Shown here: positions 56,895-64,000 of the stretch, piece by piece
How positions within the stretch are numbered: position 1 is the first letter of the stretch
Layout: the number at the start of each line of letters is the position of its first letter
Assembly (NCBI RefSeq): GCF_003026215.1
Contig: NZ_PYOC01000003.1
Span: forward strand, 434,001 to 498,000
Source: Photobacterium indicum
GTDB taxonomy: Bacteria; Pseudomonadota; Gammaproteobacteria; Enterobacterales; Vibrionaceae
Reading direction: 5' to 3'
Length of the DNA stretch: 64,000 nucleotides
Notes under the pieces: generated by a model
Told to the model about the DNA's origin: nothing
The model's input: only the letters and a program-made list of their open reading frames with translations
Database searches by the model: none
Made by a program: the position numbers and the translations under genes

Positions 56895-56906
56895 TGTAGT
56901 CCTACA
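56895..56906 (+). promoter_or_regulatory. Palindrome upstream of hutC, possible HutC operator
   Basis: TGTAG-TC-CTACA is a 12-base palindrome 86 bases before the hutC start. It shares the TGTA...TACA ends of the hut operator at 58048 but has a wider centre. Autoregulation of hutC through it is possible but weakly supported. Confidence 0.35.
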
Positions 56907-56991
56907 TATAAAATAACTAATACAAAATATTTACTTGAAATACCGCGATAAAATTGCTTTTATTTGTATAGGCAATTATGGAATAACACTC

Positions 56992-57696
56992 ATGGCTCAA
57001 TCTCCTCGTTATTTGCAAATCAAACAGTATTTAAATGATAAAATCCAAACAAGAACTTGGCCGCCGGGTTTTAAAATACCGACTGAAATTGAGCTATCAG
57101 AGCAATTTTCAGTAAGCCGAATGACGGCAAATAAAGCGATCCGCGATCTGGTGGGTGATGGTTTATTAAAACGTACGCCAAGATTAGGCACGTTTGTTTG
57201 TCATAAAAAAGCTGAATCACCATTAATGGAAATTCGAAATATTGCCGATGAGGTGCGTAACCGTGGCCATGACTATTCAAGCCAAGTAATAAGCCAAAAT
57301 AGTGTAGAAGCAAAAGACGACGTCGCTTTACGTATCGGCGTAAGAAACGGCACAATGATTTACTTTACACAAATAGTACATTATGAAAATGGTGTACCTA
57401 TTCAGCTTGAAGAACGCTGGGTTAACCCCGATTTTGCCCCTCAATATCTCGATCAAGATTTTACAGCACAAACACCCAATGAATACTTGGTTCAAACCTG
57501 CCCTCTTAGTGATATCGAACATACCGTTGAAGCTATTATTCCCATTGGTCGTATTATATCTTTACTTGAAATGAACGAAGGTGAGCCTTGTTTATTGCTT
57601 AATCGTCGTACGTGGAGCGACAAAAATTTGATTAGCACTGCATTGTTATATCACCCAGGTAATAAATATAAGTTGAGTTCTCGCACTAAGGTGTAA
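56992..57696 (+). CDS. hutC: Histidine utilization repressor HutC
   Basis: The 234-residue GntR/HutC-family protein has an N-terminal winged helix-turn-helix (about 5-75: PRYLQIKQYLNDKI, IPTEIELSEQFSVSRMTANKAI) and a C-terminal UTRA effector domain, which binds urocanate in this family. ATG 56992 gives the usual length; an earlier TTG at 56935 would add 19 residues without a clear ribosome site. The hut genes start 405 bases downstream in the same direction, and a TGTATATACA operator lies before them. Urocanate should relieve repression. Confidence 0.9.
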   Translation: MAQSPRYLQIKQYLNDKIQTRTWPPGFKIPTEIELSEQFSVSRMTANKAIRDLVGDGLLKRTPRLGTFVCHKKAESPLMEIRNIADEVRNRGHDYSSQVISQNSVEAKDDVALRIGVRNGTMIYFTQIVHYENGVPIQLEERWVNPDFAPQYLDQDFTAQTPNEYLVQTCPLSDIEHTVEAIIPIGRIISLLEMNEGEPCLLLNRRTWSDKNLISTALLYHPGNKYKLSSRTKV

Positions 57697-57750
57697 TCTG
57701 TATTCGCTCTAATTTGTGACAAGGTAAAATGGTCGCTGTTGGAGCTACTG

Positions 57751-57912
57751 ATACCAATCAAGACAAGTATCTGATCATCCTTACTGGTTAAAATTGCTTA
57801 TAACTGCGTTAGAAACTTTATAATTAGAGCCACTAGTTACTTCAATTTCTTCCTTGCTATTATCACTTTTCCCTGCGCAATTATCTGACCAGATACTTAT
57901 CCAGAATGGTAT
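57751..57912. repeat. 162-bp inverted-repeat-ended element, copy B
   Basis: The copy runs from ATACCAATCAAGACAAGTATCTGATCA to TGACCAGATACTTATCCAGAATGGTAT; the two ends are inverted repeats of about 27 bases. It has the same length as copy A at 10992 and shares the core CGTTAGAAA.TTTATAATTAGA.CCACTAGTTACTTCAATTTCT-like sequence in the same orientation. It lies between hutC and the hutI promoter, which separates the regulator from the operon. Confidence 0.78.
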
Positions 57913-58045
57913 TTACTTCTTCTGTTAAACCGCTTTGCCAACTGATCACTCTCTAACTTTTTAGTTACTGTCAGTTAATAATTACAACATTGATCACAAC
58001 TTCTTTACATTACATCTTGAGTTTCACCTCAAAATCGCCTATTTA

Positions 58046-58079
58046 TTTGTATATACATATTGCTTTTGTATCTTGTACA
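58046..58079 (+). promoter_or_regulatory. HutC operator sites upstream of hutIGUH
   Basis: TTTGTATATACATA (58046-58059) contains the palindrome TGTATATACA and matches the HutC consensus CTTGTATATACAAG. A second related site, TTGTATCTTGTACA, is at 58066-58079. Both lie 23-56 bases before the hutI start, where bound repressor would block transcription. Confidence 0.75.
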
Positions 58080-58101
58080 CAATCAAAGAAGCGGATTATA
58101 A

Positions 58102-59346
58102 ATGGAACGAGTGCTTACCAATCTTAGATTAGTCACCCTGTCGTCAGAGACATCAGCCAATAATAACGGCTATCAGATCATCGAAGATGGCATGGTTGGA
58201 ATAACAAACGGAAAGATCATGTTTGTCGGCTCTGCATCTGATAGTCCTCTGGCATGTCATAACGACCTGCATGGTCATCCTGATGTAATTGATTGTGGTA
58301 ATGCATTAGTAACCCCAGGCTTAATTGATTGCCACACCCACCTTATCTTTGCAGGGAATCGAGCAAACGAGTTTGAACAACGCCTCAACGGTATGCCTTA
58401 CGAAGAAATTGCCAAGCGAGGCGGCGGTATTGTCTCTACCGTTCAAGCGACCCGTGAAGCAACAGAAGATGAACTCTACCAACTCGCGATCAAACGGTTA
58501 GATGGGCTTAAACGTGACGGCGTCACAACCATTGAAATCAAATCAGGTTATGGTTTAACACTAGATGATGAATTAAAAATGCTTCGTGTGGCTCGACGCA
58601 TTGGAGATATGTCGGATATTAAGGTTTCGACTACGCTTTTAGCCGCTCACGCAGTGCCACCTGAATATAAAAACCGTGCTGATGATTATATTGACTATGT
58701 TTGCCAACACATTATTCCTGCGGCAGTAGAACAAGGGCTCGCAGATTATGTTGATGTTTTCTGCGAAGGCATTGGGTTCTCTACTCAGCAATGCCAGCGT
58801 GTATTTGAAACAGCCAAAGACTACGGACTGGGTATTAAAGGCCATACTGAACAGTTATCCAACTTAGGTGGTAGTGCACTTGCGGCAAGAATGGGGGCCA
58901 CTTCTGTCGATCATATTGAACACCTCGACCACGATGGCGTGGCTGCACTTGCTGCGAATGATACTGTCGCAACCTTATTACCTGGGGCTTATTATTTCTT
59001 GCGTGAAACGCAACGTCCACCCATCGAACATTTACGTAAATTGCAGGTTCCTATGGCAATTTCAACCGACTTTAATCCGGGAACATCTCCTATCGCTTCG
59101 CTCCGTACCATGATGAATATGGCATGTACATTCTTCCGACTTACGCCCGAAGAATGTTTACGAGGTGTAACCTGCAACGCTGCTCAAGCGTTAGGGCTGG
59201 AAGCATCACGCGGGAAAATCAGTGTTGGCATGGAAGCAGATCTCGCACTTTGGGACATTGATACACCCGCAGAGTTATCTTACCGACTAGGTGTGCCCGA
59301 TCTTATTGCACGCATTGTGGATGGAGAGATTTTCGATGCCAAATAA
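58102..59346 (+). CDS. hutI: Imidazolonepropionase HutI
   Basis: This 414-residue amidohydrolase converts 4-imidazolone-5-propanoate to N-formimidoyl-L-glutamate, the third step of histidine degradation. Zinc ligands are in [10 protein letters not shown] (HxH), with further ligands in [15 protein letters not shown] and STDFNPG; the family signature NRANEF follows the HxH. It is the first gene of hutIGUH and overlaps hutG by 11 bases. The ribosome site before ATG 58102 is poor (GCGGA). Confidence 0.95.
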   Translation: MERVLTNLRLVTLSSETSANNNGYQIIEDGMVGITNGKIMFVGSASDSPLACHNDLHGHPDVIDCGNALVTPGLIDCHTHLIFAGNRANEFEQRLNGMPYEEIAKRGGGIVSTVQATREATEDELYQLAIKRLDGLKRDGVTTIEIKSGYGLTLDDELKMLRVARRIGDMSDIKVSTTLLAAHAVPPEYKNRADDYIDYVCQHIIPAAVEQGLADYVDVFCEGIGFSTQQCQRVFETAKDYGLGIKGHTEQLSNLGGSALAARMGATSVDHIEHLDHDGVAALAANDTVATLLPGAYYFLRETQRPPIEHLRKLQVPMAISTDFNPGTSPIASLRTMMNMACTFFRLTPEECLRGVTCNAAQALGLEASRGKISVGMEADLALWDIDTPAELSYRLGVPDLIARIVDGEIFDAK

Positions 59347-60421
59347 CCGATTTTCAAACGCAACTCTTTCAAACACAATCAACATGAGTGCTTGGCAAGG
59401 GCGTACCGACCCTGAAGATGGCGAACTGGGCATGCGATGGCACCAAAAAGTGCTACCTGCCGATCAAGCCAATGAAGAAGGCATTATGTTGCTGGGCTTC
59501 GCCTGTGATGCTGGTGTCGCTCGTAATAAAGGCCGCACAGGTGCTTACGGTGCCCCTATTGCAATCCGCCGCACACTGGCAAATTTAGCTTGGCACCATC
59601 AAGAGCCCGTTTATGACGCTGGAGATATCAGCTGCGATGACGGTAACTTAGAATTAGCTCAACATCGCTTAGGTGAAGATGTCTGTCTTGCTTTACGTCA
59701 AAAACATAAAGTGATTGTCTTTGGCGGTGGTCATGAAATGGCATGGGGAACATTTCAGGGTATTGGTGCTTACTTGCAACAAAAGCAAGAAGCAACAAAC
59801 AGTATTCAAGCGCCACTTGATATGAATAATGAAAATCCGAATGTGGAAAGTACTGAGATACCCGCACCTCGCATTGGTATTATCAACTTTGATGCGCATT
59901 TTGATTTACGTAATCCACCATCTGGTCCACAAGCGAGTGCAGGCAGCTCTGGCACACCATTCCATCAAATCGCTCGTTTTTGCGAATTACAACACTGGCC
60001 ATTTAATTACGCTTGTCTTGGTTTAAACCGTGGCAGTAACACACAAGCATTATATGAAAAAGCCGATCGACTTGGAGTGCTGTACCGAGATGATACGGAA
60101 TTAACACACCGAACCATCGAACAAACCCAAGCGGCACTCAATACATTTATTGCTGAATGCGACTATTTATACCTCACGATTGACTTAGATGTTTTTCCAG
60201 CCTGTGTCGCACCCGGTGTAAGTGCACCTGCGGCTCGTGGCGTATCGTTAGAAATAATTGAACAGTTAATGGAACCCATTTTAACGGCTAAAACAGAGCA
60301 AGGTGATTCAAAGTTACTTGTCGCTGATTTAGCAGAATATAACCCTCGTTTTGATATTGATAACCAAACTGCACGGTTAGCAGCAAGACTGACCTGGACA
60401 ATAGCCCGTGCCATTCGTTAA
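59336..60421 (+). CDS. hutG: Formimidoylglutamase HutG (arginase fold)
   Basis: The 361-residue ureohydrolase splits formimidoylglutamate into glutamate and formamide, the last step of the pathway. Manganese ligands lie in GGGHE (130-134), DAHFD (186-190) and TIDLDVFPA. Between GGGHE and DAHFD there is a hydrophilic insert (about 148-178, [20 protein letters not shown]...) that lengthens the protein beyond the usual 310-340 residues. ATG 59336 overlaps the end of hutI and has GGAGAG upstream. Confidence 0.93.
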   Translation: MPNNRFSNATLSNTINMSAWQGRTDPEDGELGMRWHQKVLPADQANEEGIMLLGFACDAGVARNKGRTGAYGAPIAIRRTLANLAWHHQEPVYDAGDISCDDGNLELAQHRLGEDVCLALRQKHKVIVFGGGHEMAWGTFQGIGAYLQQKQEATNSIQAPLDMNNENPNVESTEIPAPRIGIINFDAHFDLRNPPSGPQASAGSSGTPFHQIARFCELQHWPFNYACLGLNRGSNTQALYEKADRLGVLYRDDTELTHRTIEQTQAALNTFIAECDYLYLTIDLDVFPACVAPGVSAPAARGVSLEIIEQLMEPILTAKTEQGDSKLLVADLAEYNPRFDIDNQTARLAARLTWTIARAIR

Positions 60422-60499
60422 ACCCGCTATCGCTTATTTACTTTAAATAACAGTGAACGATATAACCACTAAGACGAATAGCACAGCAAGGAGAGCTAC

Positions 60500-62236
60500 A
60501 TGACACAATCAACAATTCCAAACCCTCGTCTGGATGAATCACGCACAATTATTGCCCCTACTGGTACGCAATTAAATGCGAAATCATGGCTAACAGAAGC
60601 CCCACTTCGCATGTTAATGAATAACTTGCACCCTGACGTTGCTGAACATCCTCACGCATTGGTTGTATATGGTGGCGTTGGCCGCGCTGCACGAAATTGG
60701 GAGTGTTATGACAAGATTGTTGAAGTATTAAAGCGTCTTGAAGACGATGAAACCTTGATGGTGCAATCAGGTAAACCTGTTGGCGTCTTTAAAACCCACA
60801 CCAATGCACCACGTGTATTAATTGCCAACTCAAACCTTGTACCTCATTGGGCAAACTGGGAGCACTTCAACGAGCTCGATAAAGAAGGTTTGATGATGTA
60901 CGGCCAGATGACAGCGGGTAGCTGGATCTACATCGGCTCACAAGGCATTGTTCAAGGTACTTACGAAACATTCGTTGCCATGGCTCGCCAACATTTCGAT
61001 GGTGATGCAAAAGGTCGCTGGGTGCTTACCGGTGGACTTGGCGGTATGGGTGGTGCTCAGCCACTAGCGGCAACAATGGCGGGCTTTTCAATGCTGGCTG
61101 TAGAATGTGATGAGTCACGCATCGACTACCGTTTACGTACCGGTTATGTCGATTGCAAAGCAACAACCCTTGATGAAGCCTTAGCGATTATTGAAGAATC
61201 GAAGCAAACCGGCAAGCCAGTATCAGTCGGCTTATTGGGTAATGCCGCAGATGTATATGCAGACATCGTTAAGCGTGGCATTGTACCAGATGTAACCACA
61301 GACCAAACCTCTGCGCATGACCCGCTTAACGGTTACCTACCTCAAGGCTGGTCGATGGAGCATGCTGCAGCAATGCGGCTTGAAGATGAGGCGGTTGTTG
61401 TAAAAGCGGCAAAACAATCAATGGCAGTACAAGTTCAGGCAATGCTAGCGCTACAAGAGGCCGGTTCTGCCACCGTCGATTATGGCAATAATATTCGTCA
61501 AATGGCACTAGAAGAAGGGGTTGAAAACGCGTTTGATTTCCCGGGCTTTGTTCCGGCGTATATTCGCCCGTTGTTCTGTGAAGGAATTGGACCTTTCCGT
61601 TGGGCTGCGCTTTCTGGCGACCCTGAAGATATCTATAAAACCGACCAAAAAGTAAAAGAACTGATTCCAGACAACCCGCACCTGCATAATTGGTTAGATA
61701 TGGCACGTGAACGTATCCAATTCCAAGGTTTACCTGCACGAATTTGTTGGGTTGGTTTAAAAGATCGTGCTCGCCTTGGTAAGGCATTTAATGAAATGGT
61801 CAAAAATGGTGAGCTTAAAGCCCCTATTGTTATCGGGCGAGATCATCTTGATTCAGGCTCTGTTGCCAGCCCTAACCGTGAAACAGAAGGTATGATGGAC
61901 GGTTCAGATGCCGTATCTGATTGGCCGTTGTTGAATGCCCTTTTGAATACGGCATCAGGGGCAACGTGGGTTTCACTTCATCACGGTGGTGGTGTTGGTA
62001 TGGGCTTCTCACAGCATTCAGGCATGGTAATTGTGTGCGATGGCACTGACGATGCAGCCGAGCGTGTTGGACGTGTTCTTCGCAATGATCCTGCAACAGG
62101 TGTAATGCGTCATGCCGATGCTGGTTACGATATCGCAATTAACTGCGCCGAAGAGCAAGGTTTAGACCTTCCGATGGTGAATACAAAAAGCGCTCATTCG
62201 CAAAGCAGTCTTTCAAAAAACATTCACTCTAAATAA
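60500..62236 (+). CDS. hutU: Urocanate hydratase HutU
   Basis: This 578-residue enzyme adds water to urocanate, giving imidazolonepropionate, with tightly bound NAD+ as electrophile. Family stretches include [32 protein letters not shown] (NAD site), VGLLGNAA and [26 protein letters not shown] before ATG 60500 fixes the start. The C-terminal tail ([15 protein letters not shown]) makes it about 20 residues longer than the usual 555-560 and is probably unstructured. Confidence 0.96.
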   Translation: MTQSTIPNPRLDESRTIIAPTGTQLNAKSWLTEAPLRMLMNNLHPDVAEHPHALVVYGGVGRAARNWECYDKIVEVLKRLEDDETLMVQSGKPVGVFKTHTNAPRVLIANSNLVPHWANWEHFNELDKEGLMMYGQMTAGSWIYIGSQGIVQGTYETFVAMARQHFDGDAKGRWVLTGGLGGMGGAQPLAATMAGFSMLAVECDESRIDYRLRTGYVDCKATTLDEALAIIEESKQTGKPVSVGLLGNAADVYADIVKRGIVPDVTTDQTSAHDPLNGYLPQGWSMEHAAAMRLEDEAVVVKAAKQSMAVQVQAMLALQEAGSATVDYGNNIRQMALEEGVENAFDFPGFVPAYIRPLFCEGIGPFRWAALSGDPEDIYKTDQKVKELIPDNPHLHNWLDMARERIQFQGLPARICWVGLKDRARLGKAFNEMVKNGELKAPIVIGRDHLDSGSVASPNRETEGMMDGSDAVSDWPLLNALLNTASGATWVSLHHGGGVGMGFSQHSGMVIVCDGTDDAAERVGRVLRNDPATGVMRHADAGYDIAINCAEEQGLDLPMVNTKSAHSQSSLSKNIHSK

Positions 62237-62260
62237 ACAACCGATAGCGAGAAAGTAATC

Positions 62261-63793
62261 ATGTACCAATTAGAAATTATTCCAGGCAAGCTATCGCTGA
62301 AACAACTTCGTGAAGTTAGCCGTCAGCCTACTCAATTATCTTTAACGGAAGATGCACTGCCTGAAATGCTCATCAGCGCAGAAGCGGTTGCGCAAGTTAT
62401 CAAAGATGACAAAGTTGTTTATGGCATTAATACTGGGTTTGGTTTGCTTGCCAACACCCGTATTGCCGCTGAAGATCTTGAAACACTGCAACGTAGTATT
62501 GTACTTTCACACGCAGCAGGCATCGGTGAGTTCATGGACGATGCCACTGTACGAATGATGATAGTATTAAAAGTAAATAGCCTTTCACGCGGTTACTCGG
62601 GTATTCGTCCATTGGTTGTTAATGCATTAATGCAATTGGTTAACACTGAAGTATATCCATGCATTCCGAAGAAGGGCTCTGTGGGTGCTTCTGGCGATCT
62701 TGCCCCTCTTGCACATATGAGTACCGTGTTATTGGGCGAGGGTGAAGCCCGATACCAAGGCAAAGTAATTACTGGTGCCCAAGCGCTTGAGATTGCAGGA
62801 TTAGAGCCTATTACCCTAGCCCCTAAAGAAGGGTTAGCGCTGCTTAATGGCACCCAGGCTTCAACCGCATTTGCACTAGAAGGCTTTTTTGCAGCTGAAG
62901 ATTTATACTCAGCAGCAACAGTTTGTGGCGCAATGTCTGTTGATGCTGCACTGGGTAGTCGTCGTCCATTCGACCCTCGCATTCACCGTGTTCGTGGTCA
63001 TCGTAGTCAAATTGACGCGGCAATGGGCTACCGTCACATGTTAGGCCAAAACAGCGAAATTGGTCTATCGCATCAACAATGTGAAAAAGTGCAAGACCCC
63101 TACTCGCTACGTTGTCAGCCACAAGTGATGGGGGCTTGTTTACAGCAAATTCGTAATTCTGCTGTCACGTTAGAAGTCGAAGCAAACGCAGTATCTGATA
63201 ACCCACTTGTTTTTGCAGATGATGGCGACATTATCTCGGGGGGTAATTTCCATGCAGAACCTGTTGCGATGGCTGCAGATAACCTTGCACTTGCCATTGC
63301 CGAGATCGGTAGCTTGTCTGAGCGTCGTATGGCGCTATTGATCGATAGCGGATTAAGCAAGCTTCCACCGTTCTTAGTGGATAATGGCGGAGTTAACTCT
63401 GGCTTTATGATTGCACAAGTTACCGCTGCGGCATTAGCGAGCGAAAATAAGTCGCTTGCTCACCCTGCATCTGTCGATAGCTTACCAACATCAGCGAACC
63501 AAGAAGATCACGTTTCAATGGCTACATACGCAGCACGTCGCTTAACCGATATGGCAGAAAATACACGTGGTATTCTGGCTGTTGAATTACTAGCGGCAGC
63601 ACAAGGTCTTGATTTTAGAAGCCCTAACAAGAGCTCTGAATTAATCGAACAAGCAAAAATGCAATTACGTGAACGTGTTTCTTTCTACGACAAAGATCGC
63701 TACTTTGCACCAGACATCGCAAAAGCCAACCAGTTGTTAAAAGAAGCGACATACAATGCATTAATGCCAGCTACATTACTCCCAAGCTTGTAA
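62261..63793 (+). CDS. hutH: Histidine ammonia-lyase HutH
   Basis: The 510-residue enzyme removes ammonia from histidine to make urocanate, the first step of the pathway and source of the inducer. The Ala-Ser-Gly triplet in [14 protein letters not shown] cyclises into the MIO electrophile. YGINTGFG near residue 55 carries the catalytic tyrosine, and the length is normal. It is the last gene of hutIGUH, 24 bases after hutU, and a perfect terminator follows. Confidence 0.97.
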   Translation: MYQLEIIPGKLSLKQLREVSRQPTQLSLTEDALPEMLISAEAVAQVIKDDKVVYGINTGFGLLANTRIAAEDLETLQRSIVLSHAAGIGEFMDDATVRMMIVLKVNSLSRGYSGIRPLVVNALMQLVNTEVYPCIPKKGSVGASGDLAPLAHMSTVLLGEGEARYQGKVITGAQALEIAGLEPITLAPKEGLALLNGTQASTAFALEGFFAAEDLYSAATVCGAMSVDAALGSRRPFDPRIHRVRGHRSQIDAAMGYRHMLGQNSEIGLSHQQCEKVQDPYSLRCQPQVMGACLQQIRNSAVTLEVEANAVSDNPLVFADDGDIISGGNFHAEPVAMAADNLALAIAEIGSLSERRMALLIDSGLSKLPPFLVDNGGVNSGFMIAQVTAAALASENKSLAHPASVDSLPTSANQEDHVSMATYAARRLTDMAENTRGILAVELLAAAQGLDFRSPNKSSELIEQAKMQLRERVSFYDKDRYFAPDIAKANQLLKEATYNALMPATLLPSL

Positions 63794-63832
63794 TGTAGCG
63801 TTGTAATCATTAAAAGCGTTGTAAAACGATAT

Positions 63833-63874
63833 AAATCGAACCTGACCAGTAGCATTATGGTCAGGTTCGATTTT
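63833..63874 (+). terminator. Intrinsic terminator of the hut operon
   Basis: AAATCGAACCTGACCA (63833-63848) pairs perfectly over 16 bases with TGGTCAGGTTCGATTT (63858-63873), then T-rich DNA. Confidence 0.93.
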
Positions 63875-64000
63875 CTATTTTAATCCTTTTCCCACCTTTG
63901 ATACCCCTCTCTTCTAAGTTGATTTACAAGCTTTTTCACGCAATGAATATTGCATACAAAGTTCAAACCTTGATAAATGCACGGTTATATCTTCCTTAAA

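Noticed and set aside
63875..64000. Short minus-strand frame at the right edge ending in VKKLVNQLRREGYQRWEKD
   Set aside because: The stretch looks protein-like, but an in-frame stop lies upstream within the window. It could be a gene remnant, but too little sequence is present to support a pseudogene call.

Overview
The window looks like chromosomal DNA of a marine gammaproteobacterium of the Vibrionaceae, most probably Photobacterium or a close relative. That is an inference from gene content and order: a tandem glycine riboswitch in front of an AGCS symporter, OmpU/OmpL-like porins in tandem, a thrS-infC-rpmI-rplT / pheST / ihfA block, punR-punC, a hutC / hutIGUH cluster, and AT-rich intergenic DNA with small inverted-repeat elements. 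I see no tRNA, rRNA, CRISPR array, integrase or transposase gene. No search was run, so all family names come from motifs and remembered family sequences.

Layout. 1-4.6 kb: the tail of a flavoprotein, then a compact ynjB-ynjC-ynjD-ynjF unit (uncharacterised ABC importer plus a CDP-alcohol phosphotransferase). 4.7-11 kb: an MDR oxidoreductase divergent from a LysR regulator, punR divergent from the purine nucleoside transporter punC, and an NhaC-family antiporter. 11-20.5 kb: a solute-binding protein, a glycine-zipper lipoprotein, a TetR regulator divergent from a two-gene RND pump with clear operator palindromes between them, a membrane-anchored J-domain protein, and an AraC regulator with a degenerate receiver domain. 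21-27 kb: glycine riboswitch and sodium:amino-acid symporter, small stand-alone enzymes, a HiPIP electron carrier, yegD and a DsbA-like lipoprotein. 27.8-35.8 kb: two adjacent porins, a split B12-dependent (class II) ribonucleotide reductase, and a YidE-type transporter. 36-42 kb: a chemoreceptor, then a GalR-like regulator with a consensus gal-type operator in front of nhaC-malY-like genes.

42-56.5 kb: mostly minus strand. It carries a DsbA-like oxidase, an unknown small membrane protein, btuD-btuC (B12 import), astE, ihfA, pheT, pheS, rplT, rpmI, infC (ATT start) and thrS. A leucine-rich-repeat/protein-kinase fusion lies divergent from thrS, followed by yqfB. 56.9-63.9 kb: hutC, then hutI-hutG-hutU-hutH, the complete histidine-to-glutamate pathway, with HutC-type operators upstream and a perfect terminator at the end.

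Functional links. Cobalamin import (btuCD) and a cobalamin-dependent ribonucleotide reductase occur about 11 kb apart. Amino-acid scavenging recurs (glycine/alanine uptake, histidine degradation, a C-S lyase, astE). Two families of dispersed inverted-repeat elements punctuate the intergenic regions: one 162 bp long with two full copies and a fragment, the other 263 bp with a minimal derivative and a half copy. They are the strongest unexplained structure in the window.
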